From Anabaena azotica FACHB-119 (lineage in GTDB: Bacteria; Cyanobacteriota; Cyanobacteriia; Cyanobacteriales; Nostocaceae), in the NCBI RefSeq assembly GCF_014697625.1, contig NZ_JACJSG010000007.1, forward strand, positions 124,001-188,000: DNA of 64,000 nt, written 5' to 3'. How positions within the stretch are numbered: position 1 is the first letter of the stretch; each line of letters begins with the position of its first letter. The position numbers and the translations under genes were made by a program. Below are positions 34,863 to 43,169 of the stretch, in pieces. Below the pieces are notes generated by a model, which saw only the letters and a program-made list of their open reading frames with translations, had not been told where the DNA came from and ran no database searches.

Positions 34863-35077
34863 CAGCCCTACAGTAATAACACTTACCATGTATAACACAT
34901 GACTTGGCAAAATACAGAGCTAGTTCGTAAATAAAAGCTTAAGAGGTTATTTATGTGAAAATAAAATTATCGGTGTGTTAGGCGCATATTTCGAGATGAA
35001 CTGTCACGAAAAGCATGATTTGTGCGCCTCAACACAGCTATATCAGATTATAAGGACTAAAGTCCTTACTACGAGCT

Positions 35078-35278
35078 TTAGCTTTTCGCTGCTTGGTCAA
35101 AAAATTCTAAGTTATTGGTTTTTTTGGCTGTAACTCTTAAATTTGTGACAACGCTGGTACGAAAACTAGAATGTTCCTGTGCAACTGTCACTGGCGCACC
35201 TTTTAAAATTCCAGATAGCGCCACAGAAAGCATAAACCCACCAGCCGCCGCCGCTATTAACGAAATGTTATCTTTCAC
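35078..35278 (-). CDS. Small hypothetical protein with N-terminal hydrophobic segment
   Basis: 66 residues, GTG start with gagag about eight bases upstream. ISLIAAAAGGFMLSVALSGI is either a signal peptide or a membrane anchor, followed by a short polar tail (VTNLRVTAKKTNNLEFFDQA). Not recognised. It ends in the 'aaggactaaagtcctt' repeat region. Real coding is likely but unproven. Confidence 0.5.
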   Translation of the reverse strand: MKDNISLIAAAAGGFMLSVALSGILKGAPVTVAQEHSSFRTSVVTNLRVTAKKTNNLEFFDQAAKS

Positions 35279-35299
35279 TTTAATCTCTCAGTAATATAT

Positions 35300-35374
35300 A
35301 AAGTCCATAGTTCATAGTCAATAGTCCATAGTCAAAAATCTAATGACCAATGACCAATGACCAATGACTAATGA
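35300..35374. repeat. Tandem heptamer array (agtccat, atgacca units)
   Basis: 'atagtca/atagtcc' then four 'aatgacc' units and two 'aatgact' units. It runs into the stop codon of the next gene (35375-35377). Confidence 0.85.
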
Positions 35375-36265
35375 CTACTTCCGATTTTCTCCCCGCGATC
35401 GCGGATTGACAATTTCATTTAGCCCTTCACCAAGTAGTGATAACCCTACCACCATTAATGTCATTGCTAAACCTGGAAACAGTGTAGTCCACCAAATCCC
35501 AGTAGGTAGTGCTTCTAGTGCTTGTTTTAAATCATGCCCCCATTCTGGCACTTCCTCCGGTAATCCTAGCCCTAAAAAGCCTAAACCGCCTAGTACCAAA
35601 ATTGCATCGGCGGCGTTGAGGGTGAAAAGTACAGGTACGCTTTGAATGACGTTGAAAAATAAATATTTGGAAAGCACTGTCCAGGTAGAAGCGCCCATTG
35701 CTTGCGCGGCTTCGATGAATACTTCGGTTTTGACGCTGACGGTATGGTTACGCACCACGCGGTAGTATTGGGGAATGTAGGCAATACTAATTGCGATCGC
35801 TGCATTTAAGATTCCTCTCCCCACCACAAACGCCAAAGTTACTGACAGTAGTAATCCTGGTAATGTATAAATACTATCCATAAGGAACAGCAGCGCCTTA
35901 TCTAACCTACCGCCGAGATAGCCGCTCACCATCCCTAAAGGCACACCAATCAACATACTCAACGCTGTAGCTAAAATCACTACCTGTAATGCAGCTTGAG
36001 CGCCAAATACGGTGCGGGAAAACACATCATGTCCTAAACGACTAGTACCAAACCAGTGTTTAGCCGATGGTGGGACTTGGGGGATGTTAGAAAGAAAATC
36101 TTTAGGGTTTTGTAGCCATCCCCAAGCCTGAAATACAGGTGCAAAAAATGCCAGGAAGATGAAAAATAGGGTAATGGCTAACCCAATTTGCATTAATTTG
36201 TGGGAAAGGGTGGGATTTTTGACAAAAAGCCCCAATTTAGGCAACTGACGTTTAGTAATGGTCAT
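35375..36265 (-). CDS. ABC transporter permease, peptide/nickel (DppC/OppC) type
   Basis: 296 residues, six predicted membrane helices. The N-terminal OppC-type tail precedes LMQIGLAITLFFIFLAFFAP; PPSAKHWFGTSRLGHDVFSR is the conserved DppC block; EAAQAMGASTWTVLSKYLFF is the EAA loop that docks the ATPase. Such permeases import peptides, nickel or opines in complexes with a DppB partner and a binding protein. None of those partners is adjacent, so subunits must be encoded elsewhere. Its stop codon lies at the border of a heptamer array. Confidence 0.88.
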   Translation of the reverse strand: MTITKRQLPKLGLFVKNPTLSHKLMQIGLAITLFFIFLAFFAPVFQAWGWLQNPKDFLSNIPQVPPSAKHWFGTSRLGHDVFSRTVFGAQAALQVVILATALSMLIGVPLGMVSGYLGGRLDKALLFLMDSIYTLPGLLLSVTLAFVVGRGILNAAIAISIAYIPQYYRVVRNHTVSVKTEVFIEAAQAMGASTWTVLSKYLFFNVIQSVPVLFTLNAADAILVLGGLGFLGLGLPEEVPEWGHDLKQALEALPTGIWWTTLFPGLAMTLMVVGLSLLGEGLNEIVNPRSRGENRK

Positions 36266-36315
36266 GAGCGATCGCCTGCATAGCGCAAGATACGCTGACC
36301 ATTTTACATGGGGAT

Positions 36316-36372
36316 TCCAGTTATCAGTTGTCAGTTGTCAGTTGTCAGTTATCAGTTGACAGTTGTCAGGTT
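36316..36372. repeat. Tandem heptamer array (agttgtc / agttatc)
   Basis: Seven or more units of cagttgt/cagttat in a row, between two divergent-type gaps. Confidence 0.85.
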
Positions 36373-36419
36373 ATTTCCACTGCTCACTGTTCACTGATAA
36401 CTGATAGAGTCCCCAATCG

Positions 36420-37790
36420 TTAAATATTACTTTCAATCAACTGGCGATACTCACTCTTTTGCTTCACACCTTTAACCTCTTTCACCAGTTCCTTATCCTT
36501 GAAAAACTGGACGGTTGGTGTTCCGGTTACGCCAGCATTTTCAGCAATATCGCGGTCTTTGTCGATGTCAATTTCTACAAAGTGGATTTTGCCGTCAAAT
36601 TCATCGACTACTTTATTTAATATTGGTTTGAGGGTATGGCAAGGCCCACAACCGGGAGAAACGTATTTGACAATGAGTAGGCGATCGCTTTCATGGAATA
36701 ATTTCCGTAGAGCATAGCCACCAGCATGGCGTGTTGCATTCAAATCAAACTCCGCCGCTTGTTCCGCTTCGGTTTTCTGCGCTTCTGGCTGATGTTCTAA
36801 CTCATTATTAATTGTCGGTTCTTGATGGAACTCTTGAATCAAACCATTAACAGACAACCACCTTTCCGCCAACAACGCCGCCGCGCACCCACTACCAGCC
36901 GCCGTAATTGCTTGGCGATACTCATGGTCTTGTACGTCACCGGCGGCAAACACACCTTCTACACTGGTTTCTGGCGAACCGTGTTTGGTGACAACATAAC
37001 CAATTTCATCCAGTTCCAGTTGTCCCTTAAATAAAGATGTGTTGGGACTGTGACCAATAGCGTAAAACAAACCTTTTACTTGCAGGTTAGTTTCTTCCCC
37101 AGTTTTGCTATTGCGGACTTTTACCCCATCCATGTGACCATTACCAAACACATCGACAACTTCTGTGTTCCAATGCACTGTGATTTTGGGGTTACTTAAA
37201 ACGCGGTCTTGCATAGCTTTAGAAGCCCGCATCTTCTCAGAACGCACCAACAAATTAACTTTTGAGCCGTACTTAGTTAAATATATCGACTCTTCCGCCG
37301 CCGAGTCGCCAGCACCAATTACAGCCAATTCCGCACCGTGGAAAATTGGGGTAGCACCATCACAAATTGCACAAGCAGAAATTCCCCGACTCCAGAATTG
37401 ATGCTCACTCGGTAAACCCAAACGCTTTGCTGTTGCACCAGTAGCGATAATAATACTATGCGCCTTCACTTCCCTTTCATCGGAGCGCACAGTAAATGGA
37501 CGCTGACTTAAATCAACATATGTCACATCTTCAGTATATAACTCAGCCCCCCAGCGCTCCGCTTGAGCCTTCATCCGATCCATTAATTCCGGCCCGGTTA
37601 TCCCTTGGGGAAACCCTGGAAAGTTTTCTACCTCAGTCGTTGTCATGAGCTGCCCACCAGGCAAACCCCCAGCTTGGAAACCTTCAAATACCACAGGTTT
37701 TAGGTTAGCTCTCGCCGCATAGATAGCCGCCGTGTACCCTGCTGGCCCAGAACCGATAATTACTATGTTTTCTACAGTTGGGTTAGACAT
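36420..37790 (-). CDS. NADPH-thioredoxin reductase C (reductase-thioredoxin fusion)
   Basis: 456 residues. Reductase part 1-320: FAD site [20 protein letters not shown], the redox CAIC motif in [13 protein letters not shown] near 138, NADPH site [11 protein letters not shown], and [14 protein letters not shown]. Thioredoxin part from about 345: [14 protein letters not shown] (CGPC) near 378 and [15 protein letters not shown] uses NADPH to reduce 2-Cys peroxiredoxins and to control photosynthetic enzymes, and exists in oxygenic phototrophs. The linker 325-350 is acidic. Single gene. Confidence 0.95.
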   Translation of the reverse strand: MSNPTVENIVIIGSGPAGYTAAIYAARANLKPVVFEGFQAGGLPGGQLMTTTEVENFPGFPQGITGPELMDRMKAQAERWGAELYTEDVTYVDLSQRPFTVRSDEREVKAHSIIIATGATAKRLGLPSEHQFWSRGISACAICDGATPIFHGAELAVIGAGDSAAEESIYLTKYGSKVNLLVRSEKMRASKAMQDRVLSNPKITVHWNTEVVDVFGNGHMDGVKVRNSKTGEETNLQVKGLFYAIGHSPNTSLFKGQLELDEIGYVVTKHGSPETSVEGVFAAGDVQDHEYRQAITAAGSGCAAALLAERWLSVNGLIQEFHQEPTINNELEHQPEAQKTEAEQAAEFDLNATRHAGGYALRKLFHESDRLLIVKYVSPGCGPCHTLKPILNKVVDEFDGKIHFVEIDIDKDRDIAENAGVTGTPTVQFFKDKELVKEVKGVKQKSEYRQLIESNI

Positions 37791-38094
37791 AATATTTATA
37801 CGAACTCATAACGACTACGTTTAATATAGCATAACAATTAGTTAGTTGTCAGTTGTCAGTTGTCAGTTGTCAGTTGTGATTCTCCCCTGCTCCGTTCCCC
37901 TCCAGGGAGGGGCTAGGGGTGGGTTTCCCTCATCTCCCCCCAGTAAAATGTAGGGTGCGTCAGTACAAGAAACACTAGCTATACCAAGAAAATATTCATA
38001 AGTAGCGCACCCTACTAACTTACGCAAAAATTATGCTGCTGGGGAGCAATATTTCCCGAACATCCTTATGTATCAATGAAAGGATAAAAACCAT
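37791..38094. other. Intergenic region with heptamer array and palindromic repeat
   Basis: 37838-37876 is 'agttgtc' times five. 37890-37925 is the 'cctccagggaggggctaggggtggg' repeat. 37946-38015 forms a long imperfect inverted repeat (gtagggtgcgtcagtac ... agtagcgcaccctact). No gene seen. Confidence 0.6.
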
Positions 38095-39888
38095 CTATCT
38101 GTATGACCCATCAAATTTAGCATTTACTGTCTGAGCGCCGTCTAGATTAGCTCTATATAATTTAGCTTCCCTTAAATCTGCATTTTTTAAATTGGTATTT
38201 TTTAGGTTAGCTCCTGTAAGGTTAGCGTTTCTAAGGTTAGCACCTTGTAAATTAGCATTTTCTAGGTTAGCCTCCACTGAAGCATACAAAGAGTCGTATT
38301 CAAAACTGGCATTTTCTAAGTTAGTATTTTGTAATCTAGCATTTTTGAGGTTAACAGCAATTAATCTAGCACCTTGTAGATTAGCATTTTGTAGATTAGC
38401 ATCTTCTAATTGAGCAGAGATTAATTTAGCACCTTGTAGATTAGCATTTTCTAATTCAGCATTCTGTAATTTAGCATTTTCTAAATCAGAATCTTCTAAT
38501 TCAGCATTCTGTAATTTAGCAAAACTTAAGTTTGCTCCTTTCAGTTTAGCTCCTGATAAATTAGCCCTTTGTAAGTTAGCTTTTTCTAAGTTTACGTTTT
38601 CAAGAAATAAACCCTTTAAATTTGCACCTGATAAATCACAGCCAATACAAGATTTATTTTCTTGCAACTGAATAACAAGAGCTTGTTTTTGAGCTTCTAT
38701 GCGTTTCCTTTCAGTCTCTCGTTGAGCTTCTATGCGTTTCCTTTCAGCCTCTCGTTGAGCTTCTATGCGTTTTTTTTCAGCCTCTCGTTGAGCTTTTATG
38801 CGTTGTCTTTCAGCCTCTCGTTGAGCTTTTATGCGTTGTCTTTCAGCCTCTTGTTCAGCTTCTATACGTTGTCTTTCAGCCTCTTGTTCAGCTTCTATAC
38901 GTTGTCTTTCAGCTTGTATCTGTTCTTCTAACTTTGCTTGTCGCTCCTGTTCAGCTAAAATAGACTCGTGTTCTATCCATTTGTTACCCTGATCAATAAT
39001 TAATATTAATAAAGTAAAACATAATAAACCTGCCGCAGACAGATTAATCAATCTAGAATTAAATGCAGGAATACTATTTATAGAACTACCATTTGTAGAT
39101 AGTTTTAATGCTTTCTGTGCTTCCTCAGCATTAAGAAAGCGTTTCTCTAGCTTTCGTTCAACCATCTTTTGCAACCAGAGAACAAAAGAGCGAGGTAATT
39201 TAGGTAACTTTTTTCTAAAATTAATTCGCTCGTTTTCATCAATTAAATCTCCAATGTTAATCGATTTTGTATTCGTTAAAAGACAGATTATAGTAGCCCC
39301 TAAGCTATACAAGTCAGAACCTTTTGTTAATTGACGTTTATAAATCTGCTCAGGAGGCATGAACCCGAATGTTCCTTTAGCAATCGTACTTGATATCTCT
39401 CCTTCCTCAAGTTTAGCCAGCCCAAAATCGACCAAATAAACTTTTTTATCTTGACTTACTAGGATATTTTCAGGTTTAATATCCCGATGGATAACAACAG
39501 GTTGTTGCTGTTGTAAATAAATTAACATTTCTAAACATTTAACAGCAATTTGCTGAATATCTTCAGGACTCAAATCACTCGCTACTGCCAAGGAGGGAGC
39601 ATTCTTATACTCTTGTACTAAACAAAAACCTGTCGAGGTTTCAAAAGAATTCAGATAGCGAGGGATGCTGGGATGATTAAGTTTCTGCAATACTTTAATT
39701 TCTTGATGAATAGTATCATAATCTCTCCAATTTCCCATCGGTTGAGCAAACTGAAATTGCTTGATTACCACATTTTGTCCCGTTCTTATACTTTGCGCCA
39801 TGTAGGTAATCCTCCCTCCTGTCAGATTGCGGCCTAATTCCCGTTCAATTTGGTAGCCATGAGAGGAAAAATCAGGGTACTTTATCAT
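38095..39888 (-). CDS. Ser/Thr protein kinase with pentapeptide repeats
   Basis: 597 residues. Kinase domain 10-270: VVIKQF (Lys), VIHRDIKPENILV (catalytic loop) near 130, VDFGLAKLEEG (DFG), GTFGFMPPEQ. A membrane segment AAGLLCFTLLILII is near 290. Then a coiled coil of EAERQRIEA-type repeats (about 315-400), then about 30 pentapeptide repeats of the A(N/D)LxX kind from residue 415 (ANLKGLFLENVNLEKANLQR). This kinase-pentapeptide layout is frequent in filamentous cyanobacteria; targets are unknown. The coiled-coil DNA is made of near-identical 33-bp units. Single gene. Confidence 0.92.
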   Translation of the reverse strand: MIKYPDFSSHGYQIERELGRNLTGGRITYMAQSIRTGQNVVIKQFQFAQPMGNWRDYDTIHQEIKVLQKLNHPSIPRYLNSFETSTGFCLVQEYKNAPSLAVASDLSPEDIQQIAVKCLEMLIYLQQQQPVVIHRDIKPENILVSQDKKVYLVDFGLAKLEEGEISSTIAKGTFGFMPPEQIYKRQLTKGSDLYSLGATIICLLTNTKSINIGDLIDENERINFRKKLPKLPRSFVLWLQKMVERKLEKRFLNAEEAQKALKLSTNGSSINSIPAFNSRLINLSAAGLLCFTLLILIIDQGNKWIEHESILAEQERQAKLEEQIQAERQRIEAEQEAERQRIEAEQEAERQRIKAQREAERQRIKAQREAEKKRIEAQREAERKRIEAQRETERKRIEAQKQALVIQLQENKSCIGCDLSGANLKGLFLENVNLEKANLQRANLSGAKLKGANLSFAKLQNAELEDSDLENAKLQNAELENANLQGAKLISAQLEDANLQNANLQGARLIAVNLKNARLQNTNLENASFEYDSLYASVEANLENANLQGANLRNANLTGANLKNTNLKNADLREAKLYRANLDGAQTVNAKFDGSYR

Positions 39889-39966
39889 TACTTATCCTGA
39901 ATTACATTAGTATTACAAGAGATTATCGTAACGAAAGAACTCAAATTTTTGTTAGTTTTTAAAACT

Positions 39967-40240
39967 TTATATACTAGTGTTTAAAAGGTATAAAATTAAA
40001 CTCCAATCACAGAAACCGCCTCTCGCTTCTGCTAGGAGCGTAACCTCCAGATAACGCTGCAATGTTTCCAGGTGGCTGTGACTAGAGATTTCCTGAATAG
40101 TTCTCAAAGGTATCCTCGCGCTGGACATCTGCGTGAGGGCTGTGCGCCTAAACAAGTGGGTGCTAACTCCTTCCAAGCCCACCCGCTTACAGGCGATGAA
40201 AGCAAGGTTTGTTAAAATGGCCAAAGTTTTACTTACCCAA
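39967..40240 (-). pseudogene. 3' remnant of a tyrosine recombinase/integrase
   Basis: About 90 codons matching the catalytic end of phage-type integrases: VSTHLFRRTALTQMSSARIP (HxxR box), LRTIQEISSHSHLETLQRY with the H/H and tyrosine nucleophile region. The N-terminal three quarters are missing. The remaining frame begins exactly at the border of the 104-bp inverted-repeat element at 40241, so that element probably cut the gene. Not functional. Confidence 0.7.
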
Positions 40241-40344
40241 ATCTTGCACCACTCTCTTATTGACAAAATAACAGCCCCAAAAGCTTATTATTGCGTAGGG
40301 TGGGCAGTGCAGGGAGCCACCTGCGTATTGAGAAGGTGCAAGAT
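40241..40344. repeat. 104-bp inverted-repeat element (MITE-like), family C, copy 1
   Basis: Begins ATCTTGCACC and ends GGTGCAAGAT, a perfect 10-bp inverted pair. The same 104 bp, inverted and slightly diverged, lies at 45233-45336; a partial relative is at 298-350. Confidence 0.8.
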
Positions 40345-40394
40345 ATGAAGTTACCCTGAATTAGCTTTGCTACCTACTGATAAAAAACGCTTTT

Positions 40395-41318
40395 ATGAAT
40401 CAATTGACGGCTAAAGATTGGATACTCATCAAAGGACGGCTAACTCCTTATCTGTTTTTGCTACCTGCATTGATTTTGTTGGGTTTAACTGTCTTTTGGC
40501 CGGCGTTGCAAGCGTTCTACCTCAGTTTTACTAGCTACGAAGACCTGAGCCAACCACCGCAATGGATAGGCTTTACTAACTTTCTCCGGTTGTGGAAAGA
40601 TGCAGTTTTTTGGAAAACTTTAGAAAATACATTTCTTTATCTTGTTGGTGTAGTGCCGATTTTGGTGATTGCGCCTTTAGGGTTGGCAATTTTAGTTAAT
40701 CAAAAACTACGTGCAATTAATTGGTTTAGAGCCGCCTACTATACACCAGTGGTAATTTCTATGGTGGTGGCGGGTATAGCTTGGAAATGGCTATACGCCG
40801 AAAACGGTTTACTTAATCAATTACTCAAAACCTTTGGTTTTACAGATGGTATTCCCTGGCTCACGACTTCCGCTAAACTTTTCGGTATCGTGCCGATTTC
40901 TCTAGCCAGCGTCATGGCTGTGACTATATGGAAGGGACTCGGCTACTACATGGTGATTTATTTAGCCGGCTTGCAATCAATTCCGGCTGATGTGTATGAA
41001 GCCGCCGCCATTGATGGCTCAGATGGGATTCGCAAACATTGGGATGTTACTATTCCCTTAATGAAGCCTTATCTCGCGCTTGTAGCTGTAATTTCCGCAA
41101 TTTCCGCGACTAAGGTATTTGAAGAAGTTTACATCATGACTCAAGGCGGGCCACTCAATAGCTCGAAAACCATCGTTTATTATCTATATGAGCGTGCCTT
41201 TAGTGATTTAGAAATTAGCTATGCCTGCACAATTGGACTAGTATTATTTTTGATAATTTTAGGACTGTCAGTTTTGCGCTTAGTTATTAGTCAGCCAGGG
41301 GGAGATAATCTGGTTTAG
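40395..41318 (+). CDS. ABC transporter permease, sugar (MalF/UgpA) type
   Basis: 307 residues with six membrane helices. PYLFLLPALILLGLTVFWPA opens TM1; NTFLYLVGVVPILVI and YTPVVISMVVAGIAWKWLY are later helices; DVYEAAAIDGSDGIRKHWDV is the EAA loop typical of CUT1 permeases; MTQGGPLNSSKTIVYYLYERAF is also conserved in them. It would import sugars or glycerol-3-phosphate with a MalG-type partner and a binding protein, which are not adjacent. Alone on the plus strand. Confidence 0.92.
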   Translation: MNQLTAKDWILIKGRLTPYLFLLPALILLGLTVFWPALQAFYLSFTSYEDLSQPPQWIGFTNFLRLWKDAVFWKTLENTFLYLVGVVPILVIAPLGLAILVNQKLRAINWFRAAYYTPVVISMVVAGIAWKWLYAENGLLNQLLKTFGFTDGIPWLTTSAKLFGIVPISLASVMAVTIWKGLGYYMVIYLAGLQSIPADVYEAAAIDGSDGIRKHWDVTIPLMKPYLALVAVISAISATKVFEEVYIMTQGGPLNSSKTIVYYLYERAFSDLEISYACTIGLVLFLIILGLSVLRLVISQPGGDNLV

Positions 41319-41583
41319 TGCTGAATTCAGATAAGTGTAAGTTTGTCAAGGGTTTTCGGAAAATTGAACGCAGATAAACGCAGATGATGAAGATTTAGAT
41401 TTTTCGCTAATGCAAAATTTTTTTGTGCTACATTAAGTTACAAGACAGTAATACATTTGCCTAGCTATAGTTTGGGTTCTATATACCCAACTGGTGCGCC
41501 AGCCTCTGGCTTGAGCGTATGCCGCAAAGTGATAGGTTACTATTTTACGTCGTTTGATTTGCTTAGTAGCGGATTAAAGACTC
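41319..41583. other. Upstream region of the tRNA
   Basis: Contains an AT-rich stretch and a short GC-rich part (gtgcgccagcctctggcttgagc) with inverted pairs gccag/ctggc. No gene recognised; no second complete tRNA could be folded. Confidence 0.4.
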
Positions 41584-41658
41584 TGAAAGTTAGCTCACTG
41601 GTAGAGCGATCGACTCATAATCGATATGTTGTAGGTTCGATTCCTATACTTTCCACCA
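41584..41658 (+). tRNA. tRNA with CAT anticodon (Met or Ile2), CCA encoded
   Basis: Folds as: acceptor gaaagt/actttc closed except U1-C72, D stem gctc/gagc with loop actggta, anticodon stem atcga/tcgat with loop ctCATaa, variable loop atgtt, T arm gtagg-ttcgatt-cctat, then A73 and encoded CCA. It lacks the GGG/CCC anticodon-stem pairs of initiators. The anticodon CAT fits elongator Met or lysidine-modified Ile. Its sequence differs from the normal cyanobacterial tRNA-Met. Confidence 0.8.
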
Positions 41659-42029
41659 ACCCTGTCCGGGTCAAAAGACACTACTCTGTCACAGTAGCCA
41701 ATTTAACTTTAGTAAAACTCTGTGATGTAGGTTTACTGTCGTTCATCACCTAGTGATGTTCGATAGTAGCAGTGAAGAAGCTAGAGCGAATGTCCTCTCC
41801 CTAACTTGAGTATGTTCCTTCGTTTTCCTAACTAGGCAAAATGAACGACATATTTGAGCGCTGTTATTTATAGATTACTCAAGGGTAGTCTAGAAGCAAG
41901 TAGCAGCAATCTTAATCCAGTTTTGGAGACGCATTTCGCCCGCAACTAAACTGTCACACCTACATTTGCAGAGTTTTAAAATATGTTGTAGCATGTGTAG
42001 TATAAATGTAATAACTTGAAGTCGAGACG
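41659..42029. other. Intergenic region between the tRNA and kptA
   Basis: 41734-41768 is an imperfect hairpin (tactgtcgttcatcac / gtgatgttcgatagta, 14 of 16 paired). 41821-41840 is AT-rich. No gene. A promoter for kptA is expected near 41990-42025. Confidence 0.45.
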
Positions 42030-42578
42030 ATGAATCAAGAACGTCAGGTCAAAATCAGCAAATTTTTAAGTAAACATTTGCGTCATACACCAGAACGCCT
42101 TGGTTTGGTTTTGGCTCCAGGCGGTTGGGTAGCAGTTGATGAGTTACTGGGTGCTTGTAAATCTCATCGATTTCCTATTTCCCATGCAGAATTGAAACAG
42201 GTGGTGGCTAACAACGACAAGCAGCGCTTTTCATTTGATGAGACTGGAACTAAAATCAGAGCAAACCAGGGACATAGTGTGGAAGTAGATTTGCAACTAC
42301 AACCACAAATTCCACCGGCTATTCTTTATCACGGTACAGGTGAGAAATCAGTACCAGCAATCTTACAATCTGGACTGCTGAAAATGTCACGTCATCATGT
42401 GCATTTATCTCCAGATGTAGAAACTGCTAGAAAAGTAGGAATGCGGCATGGAAAACCAGTGATTTTAGTTGTTGATGCTCTGGTTATGTATCAAGCAGGT
42501 TTTACTTTTTATTGTTCAGATAATGGGGTTTATTTAGTGGATCATGTTCCCCCAGAGTCTTTACATATTATGAATTAA
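42030..42578 (+). CDS. kptA: RNA 2'-phosphotransferase (KptA/Tpt1)
   Basis: 182 residues. Family residues visible: ISKFLSKHLRHTPERLGL (Arg/His), GWVAVDELL, RFSFDETGTKIRANQGHSV, LYHGTGEKSVPAIL, HHVHLSPDVETARKVGMRHG. Tpt1 removes a 2'-phosphate from RNA with NAD+, giving ADP-ribose 1'',2''-cyclic phosphate. In eukaryotes it finishes tRNA splicing; in bacteria its substrate is unclear, with NAD-capping or ADP-ribosylation suggested. It heads a tight three-gene group (12 bp, then 0 bp, to the next two genes). Confidence 0.95.
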   Translation: MNQERQVKISKFLSKHLRHTPERLGLVLAPGGWVAVDELLGACKSHRFPISHAELKQVVANNDKQRFSFDETGTKIRANQGHSVEVDLQLQPQIPPAILYHGTGEKSVPAILQSGLLKMSRHHVHLSPDVETARKVGMRHGKPVILVVDALVMYQAGFTFYCSDNGVYLVDHVPPESLHIMN

Positions 42579-42590
42579 TAAGTTATCTCT

Positions 42591-43169
42591 ATGCCAAATT
42601 TTGATAATCAATTACCAACATTTCACGCTGTCAATCGTCAAGAATGGCGGGAATGGTTGGAAAGGAACTATCAAACTGCTGGTGTATGGTTAGTGTATTA
42701 CAAAGTAAAAAGCGGTAAACCGAGTATTCGCTATAGTGAGGCAGTTAAAGAAGCTTTATGTTTTGGTTGGATTGACAGTAAAGTTAAATCCTTGGATGGG
42801 GAGAGTTATATGCAAATATTCACTCCTCGAAAACCGAAAAGTGTCTGGTCAAAATTGAATAAGCAATATATTCAAGAATTGATTGACGAAGGTTTAATGA
42901 CTGAGGCTGGTTTAGCCAAAATTGCAGCCGCAAAACAAGATGGTTCATGGACTACTTTAGATGCTATCGAAGCTTTAGTTATTCCCGATGACTTACAACA
43001 GGCTTTAGCTGCCAATGAAACTGCTAATAAATATTTTGCCGGGTTAAGTAACTCAACTAAAAAGAATATCCTCTCTTGGATTGCTAGCGCTAAACGTCCA
43101 CAGACAAGGTTAAAGCGAATTGAACAAACTATAAATTCAACAGCACAAAATACAATACCTAAGTTATAA
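42591..43169 (+). CDS. YdeI/OmpD-associated family protein
   Basis: 192 residues. Features: NRQEWREWLERNYQTAGVWL, YSEAVKEALCFGWIDSKVKS, YMQIFTPRKPKSVWSKLNK, and FAGLSNSTKKNILSWIASAK near the end. This is the bacteriocin-protection/YdeI family of unknown biochemistry. It starts 12 bp after kptA and ends 0 bp before the slipin, so the three genes form one operon. Function in this setting is unknown. Confidence 0.85.
   Translation: MPNFDNQLPTFHAVNRQEWREWLERNYQTAGVWLVYYKVKSGKPSIRYSEAVKEALCFGWIDSKVKSLDGESYMQIFTPRKPKSVWSKLNKQYIQELIDEGLMTEAGLAKIAAAKQDGSWTTLDAIEALVIPDDLQQALAANETANKYFAGLSNSTKKNILSWIASAKRPQTRLKRIEQTINSTAQNTIPKL

Noticed and set aside
41457..41753. 98-residue plus-strand frame
   Set aside because: Runs through the tRNA gene and has no homology; shadow.
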